This document shows, one piece after another, positions 1 through 6,389 of a stretch of DNA of 7,438 nucleotides. The stretch lies in the NCBI GenBank assembly GCA_020059985.1, contig JAGVCI010000030.1, forward strand, positions 1-7,438, given 5' to 3'. Under the pieces are notes generated by a model, which saw only the letters and a program-made list of their open reading frames with translations, had not been told where the DNA came from and ran no database searches. Position numbers and translations under genes: made by a program. This stretch comes from Candidatus Peribacterales bacterium. Its GTDB lineage: Bacteria; Patescibacteriota; Gracilibacteria; Peribacterales; Peribacteraceae. Position 1 is the first letter of the stretch. Each line of letters begins with the position of its first letter.

Positions 1-767
1 CGGAAGATGATATTTTCTTGGAGCGAGAGTGCGGTGATCCGCTCGCGAAGATGTTTCATGTATCCGCCCTCAGAGTACGAGCCGACGATATCGAGCCGGA
101 AAGGAACAGATGATGTTTTTTTGAGGACGCCGCACGCTTCGATGATTTCGAGCACACCTTTTCGCGGCTTCACTCCTCCGACGAAGAGAATTCTTTTTTC
201 GCTCTTGGCATTCCTCTGCGGCATCAGCGTCGGCCATTCGATCCCCAGTGTGTAGACACTGATCTTTCCTCTCGCTGATTGCTCAAGCGCTTTCGAATGA
301 CCGGCAATCTCTTCCAATGTTCGTTTCTGGGTGTAATCACTGATGGAGAGGAGCCAATGAGTGCCCGAGAGCACTCTCTTCCAGAGAAACCGTGTGAACG
401 CCTTGGTAAAAGGAAGAATCGCGTACGTTCCGCAGAGCGTAAGCACCCACCGCTGCGCGGGTGCGAGCGCGATGAATGGGAACGCGAGAGCGTATGGCTC
501 GGTGAGCACGTGAATCACTTCCGGTTGGAACGCACTGATGCGACTCCCAATTACACGCACGGACGAAAGAATCGCGAGAGGATTCCAGAGAAGCGTGAGT
601 GACGGAGGAAGTCCAGTGGTTTGCGTGACCGGAAGCAAAGAGGACGTTGTAGAGAGAAGAATCTCCACTTCATGTCCTTTCGCACGGAGCCCGAGCGCCG
701 TCGTGCGGGCGAGTGTCCCCCATCCGTCTATGGGATCTGCATGCTCGGCGATGAGAAGAATTTTCAT
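1..767 (-). CDS. GT4-type glycosyltransferase, N-terminal 255 residues (partial, runs off window edge)
   Basis: This is the N-terminal part of a GT-B-fold glycosyltransferase that would transfer a sugar from a nucleotide donor to a growing surface glycan on the cytoplasmic side of the membrane. The reading frame is open from ATG at 767 to base 1. It starts MKILLIAEHADPIDGWGT, a first beta strand followed by the glycine-containing acceptor loop usual in GT4 enzymes. A second Rossmann-type domain begins at residues 193-205 (ILFVGGVKPRKGV), the hallmark 'G-x-x-x-x-KG' donor-domain entry of GT4 (Glycos_transf_1). SISDYTQ at 141-147 matches the usual linker strand before it. The donor-binding E-x7-E region lies beyond the window, so donor and linkage cannot be predicted. 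Its ATG overlaps the gmd stop as ATGA, pointing to translational coupling. The preceding bases (ACTCCTAAAGC) hold no Shine-Dalgarno. Family assignment is firm; substrate is unknown. Confidence 0.88.
   Translation of the reverse strand, partial: MKILLIAEHADPIDGWGTLARTTALGLRAKGHEVEILLSTTSSLLPVTQTTGLPPSLTLLWNPLAILSSVRVIGSRISAFQPEVIHVLTEPYALAFPFIALAPAQRWVLTLCGTYAILPFTKAFTRFLWKRVLSGTHWLLSISDYTQKRTLEEIAGHSKALEQSARGKISVYTLGIEWPTLMPQRNAKSEKRILFVGGVKPRKGVLEIIEACGVLKKTSSVPFRLDIVGSYSEGGYMKHLRERITALSLQENIIF
764..767 (-). other. ATGA stop-start overlap between gmd and the GT4 gene
   Basis: On the minus strand the four bases read ATGA: TGA (766-764) ends gmd and ATG (767-765) starts the glycosyltransferase. 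With no ribosome-binding site upstream, termination-reinitiation is the likely way the second gene is translated. It also shows that TGA acts as a stop here. Confidence 0.85.
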
Positions 768-1744
768 GCTTTAGGAGTTAAACGACGAAGATCCCACTCG
801 ACCATCATGCGGACGAGTGCTTCGAAGGACACTTCTGGTTTCCACCCGAGAATTTTTTGTGCCTTATCGCTCTTTCCACAGAGTCTCTCGACATCCAGTG
901 GGCGACGGTAGCGCTCATCTTGCTGAATGTATGGCTTCCAATTGTCGATACCGATCTCTTGGAATGCCGCGTCGAGGAAATCGCGCACCGTGTGCGTAGT
1001 ACCGGTAGAAATAACGAAGTCCTGCGCTTCATCCTGCTGAAGCATCAACCACATCGCTTTCACGTAATCACCGGCAAATCCCCAGTCGCGCTCTGCGTCT
1101 AAACTTCCGAGCGCAATATGATCGGCGAGTCCGAGTTTGATGCGTGCGACGCCATCCGTGATCTTGCGCGTCACGAACTCGATCCCGCGAAGCGGCGATT
1201 CGTGGTTGAAGAGAATTCCCGAACAGAAGAAGAGCCCGTAACTCTCGCGGTAGTTCACCGTCATCCAGTGCGCGAAGAGTTTGCTGATCGCATACGGACT
1301 GCGCGGGTGAAGCGGCGTTGTCTCATCCTGCATATTGTCCGAGTGACTGTTGCCGTACATCTCACTTGTTGATGCCTGATAGTATCTCGCCTTCGGCGCA
1401 TGATCTTTCACGGCATTGAGTAGACGAAGCGCCCCAAGTGCATTCACTTCTGATGTGAGGACCGAGTCTTGCCAGCTCGCCGCGACGAACGAACGCGCAG
1501 CAAAGTTGTAGACCTCGTCGGGCTCGGTGGCTTTCACCACACGCTCGAGAGATTTTTGATCAGTGAGATCCCCATCGACGAGCTGCACACGATCAGCGAT
1601 CTGTAATTCTTCGAGACGCCAGAGATCTGCATGTTTCTTGTCATGCACCATCCCGTGCACGTCGTACCCCTTCTCGAGGAGAAGTGCGGAGAGATATGCG
1701 CCATCCTGCCCCGCAACCCCGGTGATGAGAGCGCTCTTCGCCAT
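764..1744 (-). CDS. gmd: GDP-mannose 4,6-dehydratase
   Basis: This 326-residue extended short-chain dehydrogenase/reductase converts GDP-mannose to GDP-4-keto-6-deoxymannose, the branch point to GDP-fucose, GDP-rhamnose or GDP-perosamine. The N-terminal GVAGQDG (9-15) is the NAD(P) glycine loop in the form typical of Gmd. The catalytic set is present: T126 and E128 in STSEMYGN, then Y151 and K155 in YAISK. FNHESPLRG (179-187), the following VTRKIT and RDWGFAGDYVKAMWLMLQ are strong Gmd signatures, as is RRPLDVERLCG near the C-terminus. The length fits short bacterial Gmd proteins; the E. coli enzyme is longer, about 373 residues. The RRxS segment that many Gmd proteins carry after beta strand 2 is replaced by MVHDKKHADLWRL (32-44). 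The gene starts 15 nt after the stop of the upstream capsule-like gene and ends in the ATGA overlap with the GT4 gene. No reductase to finish a deoxyhexose is in the window. Confidence 0.93.
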   Translation of the reverse strand: MAKSALITGVAGQDGAYLSALLLEKGYDVHGMVHDKKHADLWRLEELQIADRVQLVDGDLTDQKSLERVVKATEPDEVYNFAARSFVAASWQDSVLTSEVNALGALRLLNAVKDHAPKARYYQASTSEMYGNSHSDNMQDETTPLHPRSPYAISKLFAHWMTVNYRESYGLFFCSGILFNHESPLRGIEFVTRKITDGVARIKLGLADHIALGSLDAERDWGFAGDYVKAMWLMLQQDEAQDFVISTGTTHTVRDFLDAAFQEIGIDNWKPYIQQDERYRRPLDVERLCGKSDKAQKILGWKPEVSFEALVRMMVEWDLRRLTPKA

Positions 1745-1751
1745 GCGTGCC

Positions 1752-1757
1752 AGTGTA
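1752..1757 (-). promoter_or_regulatory. Candidate -10 element (TACACT) just upstream of gmd
   Basis: In the 15-nt gap between the upstream stop (TGA 1762-1760) and the gmd ATG (1744), the minus strand reads TACACT followed by exactly 7 nt and then ATG. Four of six bases match TATAAT. Transcription starting about 7 nt downstream would begin at the ATG itself, giving a leaderless gmd message. No -35 consensus is visible at 16-18 nt spacing. An internal promoter inside the operon is therefore possible but unproven. Confidence 0.4.
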
Positions 1758-1759
1758 GC

Positions 1760-3247
1760 TCAAGATCCGGCCTTCGATCCGTCCAAAAGTGCCAATTCTT
1801 TGAGGACAGCCTCACTCGTCGCGCGGACGTGTTCGTCGTCGGAAAGCCGCGAAACCTTGTGATCCCACGGGTTCACGACGCCGTGGACGCAAGTGTCCTC
1901 CATCGCCTTCAGGTACAACCGACATTCCGCGACTGTCGGTGTGTTTTTCTTCTCAAAAATTTCTCCGATAGCGATCTGGAGATCCTCCTTCGCACGAATT
2001 TGGTAAACCCCGCGCGCGTACTGGTAGAAACGATATCCGAAGAGCAGCACTGGCTTTCCGCGGAAGAGCGCTTCGAATCCGACAGATCCAGATGCAGTCG
2101 CGACCGCGACCGCACGCTCACGAAGTGCGAATGTATCGGTCGATCGTGCGACGAGTCGCACATTGGGAAGTGCGATCAATCTTTGATAGTACGCCGTGTC
2201 GCGACAGAGCCACGAGCTCTCTCGTGGATGTTCCTTGATATAGAGGAGGACACCCTTGGGTAATGCAGCGGAGATCATCTCCGCGATCAGCTTTTGATCG
2301 GAAAATGCGCCGGCCATCGGAACGGTGGAGGCTTCTGGCTGGAAATGCAGTGCGAGATAAACGAAAGGTTCTGACCAATTCGGTGTGATCGCGTGCGCGT
2401 CATAGAACGCATTGCGCTCGCGGATGATCTGGAATCGCTCGAAGACGCCGAGTGCACGGAAGAATCCGCGCGGAGTGAAATAGCGAAGCGCATAGAACGG
2501 CACCATCCACGGACGAGATCGAAAGAGCGAGAGGACGCGATCCCAGTACCCCGGGACTTTCACATTCATGATGGCCGGCTGCTCACCAGTTGTTGCCGTA
2601 AGTGCGCGGAACCGTTCTTCAAATCGTTCACTCACGGGAATTTCTTTCGCATCTTTCCCCGCAAACTCTTTGAGGAGTGCTTCGTAGCGAGGTTTGATTC
2701 GGATTGCGGAGTCTTTGATGTCACTCTCGAGGAATGCCGTGTCGCGCTCCGTCGACATATGAAAGTAGCGCACCGGAATATTTTTCTGCTTACACAGGTG
2801 ATAGATGATGATGTCCGGAACTTCGTGCGGGAGCCACGCGGAGAGATAGAGGTTGATGCGATTGCGATCGAGGTAATCATTCCAGAAGCGAAGATGCTTC
2901 AAGTACCACTCGCGACGAACAGGGTACGGAATGCTGTAGTTCCATTCTTGTCTAAAGAGGAGATCCATGAAGGTAGCCTCACAGTCGCGCATCTTCTCGA
3001 TTAATGTTTCGTCGATCGGTGCGAGCGTGTCCCACATGACATCACCGTACCGACATCCTCGGATCTCACTGGAGACAAACCACTGCTGCGCGCTCGCGGG
3101 GATTCCCGTAAAAAATTTGGGCGTGGCTCCCGTGGAGATGATCGCGCAGAACTCGAACGGTCGCTCCTTAAGCACCGCCTCGATGGTGCGGACGGAGGAA
3201 TCGTACGCAAATCGGCCGACAATGGCTCGGATGGGTGCGGCGGCCAT
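1760..3247 (-). CDS. Capsule-synthesis-like GT-B protein (KpsS/LipB-related C-terminal half)
   Basis: This is a protein of 495 residues from ATG 3247, which begins MAAAPIRAIVGRFAYDSS, a plausible first beta strand. An in-frame ATG at 3334 would add 29 residues (524 in total), but that extension is serine/arginine-rich, looks unstructured and overlaps the divergent neuB promoter region, so I prefer 3247. The C-terminal half resembles the Capsule_synth group of polysaccharide biosynthesis and export proteins. It has YLALHFQPE at 297-305, the donor-site-like IKEHP at 337-341, and a glycine-rich block at 383-404 containing SGSVGFEALFRGKP and ending LLFG. The N-terminal half (1-230) is not one I recognise. 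It contains PHEVPDIIIYHLC (around 140-152), as in proteins that locate a partner domain. No signal peptide or membrane segment is evident, so it is probably cytoplasmic or membrane-associated. It is first in the block with gmd and the GT4 gene. A glycosyltransferase role is inferred; the substrate is unknown. Confidence 0.75.
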   Translation of the reverse strand: MAAAPIRAIVGRFAYDSSVRTIEAVLKERPFEFCAIISTGATPKFFTGIPASAQQWFVSSEIRGCRYGDVMWDTLAPIDETLIEKMRDCEATFMDLLFRQEWNYSIPYPVRREWYLKHLRFWNDYLDRNRINLYLSAWLPHEVPDIIIYHLCKQKNIPVRYFHMSTERDTAFLESDIKDSAIRIKPRYEALLKEFAGKDAKEIPVSERFEERFRALTATTGEQPAIMNVKVPGYWDRVLSLFRSRPWMVPFYALRYFTPRGFFRALGVFERFQIIRERNAFYDAHAITPNWSEPFVYLALHFQPEASTVPMAGAFSDQKLIAEMISAALPKGVLLYIKEHPRESSWLCRDTAYYQRLIALPNVRLVARSTDTFALRERAVAVATASGSVGFEALFRGKPVLLFGYRFYQYARGVYQIRAKEDLQIAIGEIFEKKNTPTVAECRLYLKAMEDTCVHGVVNPWDHKVSRLSDDEHVRATSEAVLKELALLDGSKAGS

Positions 3248-3261
3248 ACGACCCAAGTCTG

Positions 3262-3267
3262 GTTTTA
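3262..3267 (-). promoter_or_regulatory. Weak candidate -10 (TAAAAC) for the capsule-like gene
   Basis: The minus strand reads TAAAAC followed by 14 nt and then ATG 3247. Four of six bases match TATAAT, and the spacing is like that seen at other starts in this window. It supports the 3247 start over the 3334 start because the element lies between them. No -35 is recognisable. Confidence 0.25.
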
Positions 3268-3336
3268 ACCGAGCGGAAAAGCAAGAAACGGAAGAACGGA
3301 AATCGGGTGGTAATTCGGGCACCGATTGCCGCATGA

Positions 3337-3342
3337 TATGCT
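3337..3342 (+). promoter_or_regulatory. Candidate extended -10 (TGA-TATGCT) for neuB
   Basis: The plus strand reads TG, one base, then TATGCT, which is the extended -10 form (TGn plus a four-of-six hexamer). It ends 13 nt before ATG 3356. A start of transcription 6-8 nt downstream would leave a leader of only about 5-7 nt. The base context at -35 spacing (TTCGGG at 3314-3319) is poor, which an extended -10 can tolerate. Confidence 0.45.
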
Positions 3343-3355
3343 CCGCCTACAGACA

Positions 3356-4408
3356 ATGTCTCGTACCATGACCATTGACGGCGTGAAGATCGACGATGCG
3401 TCCGACGCGTATGTCATTGCGGAAATTGGTCACAACCATCAGGGGTCGATCGAGAAGGCGGAGGAGCTCCTGCGCTCGGCGAAGTACTGTGGAGCACATG
3501 CGGTGAAATTGCAGAAGCGCGACAACCGTTCGCTCTACACACAAGACTACTACGATCGTCCGTACGAGAATGAGAATAGTTTCGGGGCGACGTACGGCGC
3601 ACATCGCGAAGCGCTTGAGTTTGGTAAACCGGAGTACCAACGTCTGCTCAAACTCGCCGGCGAGATCGGCATCACAGTGTTCTCCACAGCTTTTGATATT
3701 CCGAGTGCGGATTTTCTCGCAGAGCTCGACATGCCGGCATACAAGATTGCCTCGGGAGATCTACGGAATACTCCGCTGATCCGCTACGTCGCGAAGATTG
3801 GGAAGCCGGTGATTCTTTCGACTGGTGCCTCGACACTCGAAGATGTGAAGCGCGCCTACAACGCCGCGCGCGAAGTGAATGATGCTATCGCGGTGCTGCA
3901 GTGCACTGCGTCGTATCCTGCAAAATTTGAGGAGATCGATCTCAATGTGATCTCGACGTACCGAAAAGAATTTCCTGATGCGGTGATCGGACTTTCTGCA
4001 CACGACAATGGAATTGTGATGGCGGTCGCGGCGTACATGCTCGGCGGCCGGATCGTCGAGAAGCACTTCACACTCGACCGCGCGATGAAGGGCACCGATC
4101 ATGCGTTCTCGTTGGAGCCACTGGGCCTCAAGAAAATGGTGCGCGATCTCCAGAACACGCGTCTCGCACTCGGCTCAGAGGAGAAGAAGATCTATAAGAG
4201 CGAGCACCCGGCCCTCGATAAAATGGGCAAGAAGCTTGTGGCAGCGCACAATCTCTCGGCTGGTCAGATACTCACGGAAAAGGATATCGGCATCAAATCT
4301 CCGGGCGGCGGTGTCATGCCGTACGATCTCGATCGTTTGATTGGACAGAAGATCTCACACGCCATGAAGAAAGATGACGCATTCGCCATTCAGGATCTAA
4401 AAAAATAA
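3356..4408 (+). CDS. neuB: NeuB-family nonulosonate (sialic-acid-type) synthase
   Basis: This 350-residue enzyme (from ATG 3356) condenses phosphoenolpyruvate with an N-acetyl-hexosamine-type sugar to form a nine-carbon alpha-keto acid such as N-acetylneuraminate, legionaminate or pseudaminate. An N-terminal TIM barrel opens with YVIAEIGHNHQG (19-30), then AVKLQKRD (49-56). It carries CTASYP (183-188) and the metal/substrate block EKHFTLDRAMKGTDHAFS (235-252). A C-terminal SAF (antifreeze-like) domain spans about 293-348. Length and domain order match complete NeuB proteins. Start choice: ATG 3356 follows a -10-like element at suitable distance. ATG 3368 is also plausible, while ATG 3338 and TTG 3326 lie in or before that element. 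Motifs do not settle which nonulosonate is made. It heads a plus-strand block with a 98-residue orphan and a methyltransferase, while the matching cytidylyltransferase is on the opposite strand downstream. Confidence 0.93.
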   Translation: MSRTMTIDGVKIDDASDAYVIAEIGHNHQGSIEKAEELLRSAKYCGAHAVKLQKRDNRSLYTQDYYDRPYENENSFGATYGAHREALEFGKPEYQRLLKLAGEIGITVFSTAFDIPSADFLAELDMPAYKIASGDLRNTPLIRYVAKIGKPVILSTGASTLEDVKRAYNAAREVNDAIAVLQCTASYPAKFEEIDLNVISTYRKEFPDAVIGLSAHDNGIVMAVAAYMLGGRIVEKHFTLDRAMKGTDHAFSLEPLGLKKMVRDLQNTRLALGSEEKKIYKSEHPALDKMGKKLVAAHNLSAGQILTEKDIGIKSPGGGVMPYDLDRLIGQKISHAMKKDDAFAIQDLKK

Positions 4409-4463
4409 TTCATTCTCTTCTCTTTTTGCATTACCCTCTCCTCATACTCTTACCGAGAACCAT
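4409..4463 (+). promoter_or_regulatory. Pyrimidine-rich spacer with candidate -10 (CATACT) before the 98-residue gene
   Basis: The 55 bases between the neuB stop and the next ATG are strongly C/T-rich on the plus strand. CATACT at 4443-4448 (four of six to TATAAT) lies 15 nt before ATG 4464. No hairpin that would make a terminator for neuB is visible, so the spacer may simply be read through, with CATACT as a possible secondary promoter. Confidence 0.3.
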
Positions 4464-4760
4464 ATGAAGCAACCACCGATGCCTATGGAAGACGCTGGCG
4501 CCATCGCTGTGCTCGTGAACTATCCCATCCGAAACCCGGATTCGCCGGTCTTCCAAGAGCTATTGGACTCGATTCAAGATGCCGAGGCGAAACAAATTGC
4601 TGAAGTACTACTCGGGCGCCGCCGTTTGCACGATGTCGCAGGCAATGCACGACGCCAACTCAATCGCATTTTGGCCTGGAAGCAACAACACGGCTTGTTG
4701 GCTAAAACTGCCGATTACAAGGACCATGAGGACGGTGCCACCCCGAACGAACACCATTAA
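4464..4760 (+). CDS. Hypothetical 98-residue protein
   Basis: I do not recognise this protein. It begins MKQPPMPMEDAGAIAVLVNY, has a short hydrophobic strand (13-19), then what looks like two amphipathic helices. The first lies at about 28-48 (FQELLDSIQDAEAKQIAEVL). The second, arginine-rich, lies at about 50-75, where GRRRLHDVAGNARRQLNRIL carries most of the positive charge. The tail is acidic and histidine-containing, ending EHH. There is no membrane segment, signal peptide or cysteine. In-frame ATGs at codons 6 and 8 are alternative starts. It lies between neuB and the methyltransferase gene on the same strand, 55 nt after the former and 9 nt before the latter, which is the main evidence that it is real. 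The pattern of a compact, charged helical protein fits a small accessory or nucleic-acid-binding protein, but I assign no function. Confidence 0.6.
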   Translation: MKQPPMPMEDAGAIAVLVNYPIRNPDSPVFQELLDSIQDAEAKQIAEVLLGRRRLHDVAGNARRQLNRILAWKQQHGLLAKTADYKDHEDGATPNEHH

Positions 4761-4769
4761 CCATTCAAT

Positions 4770-5558
4770 ATGCCACTGAGCAGACAAGAACAATTGAGCA
4801 GGCATGAGGAGTACATCGAGCGAGAAGGCCTCGATACACTCGTGAACTTCACAGAGAACATTGATTTTAAAGAGGGCGTGTTCGACGCCGTGAGTGGAAA
4901 ACTCTCCACTCCTTTTCCGCCAGAGGCGGGCGACCTCGTGCGACTCCATCAGCTGATCCGCAGTCGAAAGTCATTCACAGTTTTGGAATTTGGTGTCGGC
5001 TACTCGACCGTGGTGATCGCGGATGCACTGAAGAAAAATCAGAAAGATTGGGAGGCGCTCAAAGAGAAACCACAAATCAGGAATCGATTTCAGTTTCAGC
5101 TCTTCTCCATCGACGCCGATAAGAAGTGGCTGAAAGAAGTAGAGAAGCGACTCCCCAGTCATCTCGCTGATCGTGTGCACTTGAGTTACAGCGCCGTGCA
5201 CATCGGCACGCACAATGGACAGCTCTGTCATTTCTGCGACACACTTCCTGATATCGTCCCGGATTTCATTTATCTCGACGGCCCTGGAGTAAAAGACGTG
5301 CAGGGCACGATCAATGGTTTGAGTTTCCAGTGTGACGAACGCACCGTAATGCCCGCTGATTTACTCTTGATGGAATCGACGTTCCTCCCCGGCACATTCA
5401 TCTTGGTCGATGGACGGACGAATAATGCGCGTTTCCTCCAAAGGAACTTCACGCGTACATACGATATGAACTGGGATAAAGAGGGTGATGTGACAACGTT
5501 CGAACTAAATGAGGAGCGACTCGGGAAATACAACGTCCTCGGATCGGATTTCTTTTAA
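4770..5558 (+). CDS. Class I SAM-dependent methyltransferase-like protein
   Basis: This 262-residue Rossmann-fold protein probably transfers a methyl group from S-adenosylmethionine. Motif I is EFGVGYST (73-80), whose glycines form the SAM loop. D115 in FSIDAD is placed to bind the ribose at the end of strand 2. DFIYLDGPG (165-173) is the motif IV-like strand and loop after it, and FILVDGRTNN (210-219) forms a later core strand with another acidic loop. About 25 charged residues (88-111) are inserted between motif I and strand 2, and a 70-residue helical N-terminal extension precedes the core. The start is 9 nt after the upstream stop with no Shine-Dalgarno, consistent with co-translation from neuB. 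In this context glycan O- or N-methylation, for example a non-reducing-end cap, is a reasonable inference, but acceptor and position are unknown. A degenerate, non-catalytic fold cannot be excluded. Confidence 0.72.
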   Translation: MPLSRQEQLSRHEEYIEREGLDTLVNFTENIDFKEGVFDAVSGKLSTPFPPEAGDLVRLHQLIRSRKSFTVLEFGVGYSTVVIADALKKNQKDWEALKEKPQIRNRFQFQLFSIDADKKWLKEVEKRLPSHLADRVHLSYSAVHIGTHNGQLCHFCDTLPDIVPDFIYLDGPGVKDVQGTINGLSFQCDERTVMPADLLLMESTFLPGTFILVDGRTNNARFLQRNFTRTYDMNWDKEGDVTTFELNEERLGKYNVLGSDFF

Positions 5559-5602
5559 TAACAGCCACATCCTTCGATACACCGCCACGTCATGTTAGTG
5601 TT
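5559..5602. other. Convergent spacer between methyltransferase and cytidylyltransferase genes
   Basis: These 44 bases separate two convergent stops (TAA 5558, TAG 5605-5603). There is a T-run at 5605-5611 on the plus strand just inside the facing gene, but only a weak imperfect hairpin around CACGTCATGTTAGTG. I see no convincing rho-independent terminator for either gene. Confidence 0.5.
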
Positions 5603-6328
5603 CTATTTTTTCTTCGGCTCTGTTCCGATTTCTGCCTTCCAAATTTTCATAAACGCTTCGATAACCTGAAAATCTTCTGGCGTATCAACCTCCACACTCT
5701 CAGCTCTGTGGAGAGGAAAAATCCCGATCTTCCCGCCGAGCCGACAGTGCAATTTTTTAAATGTTTCCGTGCGAATGATGTAGAAGAGTCCCGTCTCTCC
5801 GTAGAGGTGATCCTCCTTCTTCATGTCCTGACGCATAGGACGATGCGCGTAATCGAAGAGTGCTTCCGGTGGATCGGAGTCGCGCCAATGAAAGTGATGA
5901 CTTTGATACACGCTGATGAGCGAATCGAGTTTCTCTTGCTCCAATCTCTCAAACGCACGGTCGAGCGTCCCTGGTAATCGAATCGGCGACGTCGGCTGCA
6001 GAATGATGATCCACTCAGGGTGGAAATTTTCATTTTCTTCGTAATGAGTGACAGCATGCAGCACCGTGTCTTCGGTTGTCGCTTTCGGACCCGAGAGGAG
6101 TGGTGGTCGAAGAAAGGGCACCTCGGCTCCGTACGCACGCGCGATATCGGCGTACTCCTCGCTATCGGTCGTAACCACCGTGCGTGTGATTGCAGGACAC
6201 GCGAGACTCGCAGCGATCGTCCACGCCATCATAGGGTGACCACCGAGCGGTTTGATATTTTTCCCAGGCACGCCCTGCGATCCCGAGCGCGCGGGGATGA
6301 CGGCGAGTGTCGGCACGTTTTTCGTCAT
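5603..6328 (-). CDS. neuA: CMP-nonulosonate (acylneuraminate-type) cytidylyltransferase
   Basis: This 241-residue enzyme would activate a nonulosonate with CTP to give the CMP sugar used by sialyltransferase-type enzymes; it acts in the cytoplasm. The N-terminal IPARSGSQGVPGKN (11-24) is the CTP-binding loop of the family. VVTTDSEE (51-58), LQPTSPIR (110-117), RPMRQD (163-168) and VEVDTPEDF (212-220), with D215 and D219 as likely metal ligands, complete the fold. Length is normal for the short cytidylyltransferases (about 220-240), without the extra C-terminal domain of some NeuA proteins. Residues 176-183 read YGETGLFY where bacterial NeuA proteins usually have an asparagine-glycine (NGAIYI-like), so the substrate may be legionaminate- or pseudaminate-like rather than N-acetylneuraminate. 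The C-terminus ends in a lysine run. It is a single-gene unit, convergent to the neuB block and divergent from the ABC gene. Family is firm; the exact substrate and hence the symbol are tentative. Confidence 0.87.
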   Translation of the reverse strand: MTKNVPTLAVIPARSGSQGVPGKNIKPLGGHPMMAWTIAASLACPAITRTVVTTDSEEYADIARAYGAEVPFLRPPLLSGPKATTEDTVLHAVTHYEENENFHPEWIIILQPTSPIRLPGTLDRAFERLEQEKLDSLISVYQSHHFHWRDSDPPEALFDYAHRPMRQDMKKEDHLYGETGLFYIIRTETFKKLHCRLGGKIGIFPLHRAESVEVDTPEDFQVIEAFMKIWKAEIGTEPKKK

Positions 6329-6339
6329 GAACGCTCGTC

Positions 6340-6345
6340 AGTGTA
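6340..6345 (-). promoter_or_regulatory. Candidate -10 (TACACT) for the cytidylyltransferase gene
   Basis: The minus strand reads TACACTG, 11 nt before ATG 6328. The same TACACTG heptamer precedes gmd. Four of six bases match TATAAT. The implied leader is only about 3-5 nt. No -35 match is seen at normal spacing in the divergent region 6329-6430. Confidence 0.4.
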
Positions 6346-6389
6346 CCGCGTGTGAGCGCGAAAAGAGGAGTTCTTTCCCTGCTTCTTTC

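Noticed and set aside
279..602. A plus-strand open frame of 107 codons at the window's left end
   Set aside because: It is antisense to the glycosyltransferase reading frame, which is open without interruption for 255 codons and has the GT4 donor-domain motif. The plus-strand product is low-complexity and rich in R and E.
764..766. TGA read as glycine (genetic code 25)
   Set aside because: TGA ends both gmd and the capsule-like gene exactly where the family lengths end and where the next genes start, so it is a stop codon.
1631..3004. Two long plus-strand open frames of about 200 codons (1631-2263 and 2393-3004)
   Set aside because: They lie antisense to gmd and the capsule-like gene, whose minus-strand products show clear family motifs. 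The plus-strand products are cysteine- and arginine-rich with no recognisable fold.
3248..3334. A 29-residue N-terminal extension of the capsule-like protein from ATG 3334
   Set aside because: The extension looks unstructured and would overlap the candidate neuB promoter. ATG 3247 begins directly at a plausible first beta strand.
3326..3355. TTG 3326 or ATG 3338 as the neuB start
   Set aside because: These codons fall before or inside the extended -10 candidate, and the added residues (MPHDMLRLQT) are not like the N-terminus of NeuB proteins.
5559..5615. A bidirectional rho-independent terminator between the convergent genes
   Set aside because: A T-run exists, but the only hairpin nearby (around CACGTCATGTTAGTG) has a three-base-pair stem, too weak to claim.
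6350..6363. Inverted repeat CGCG-TGTGAG-CGCG as an operator
   Set aside because: A four-base-pair arm of CG repeats is expected by chance in this composition, and no second copy is seen in the other divergent region.
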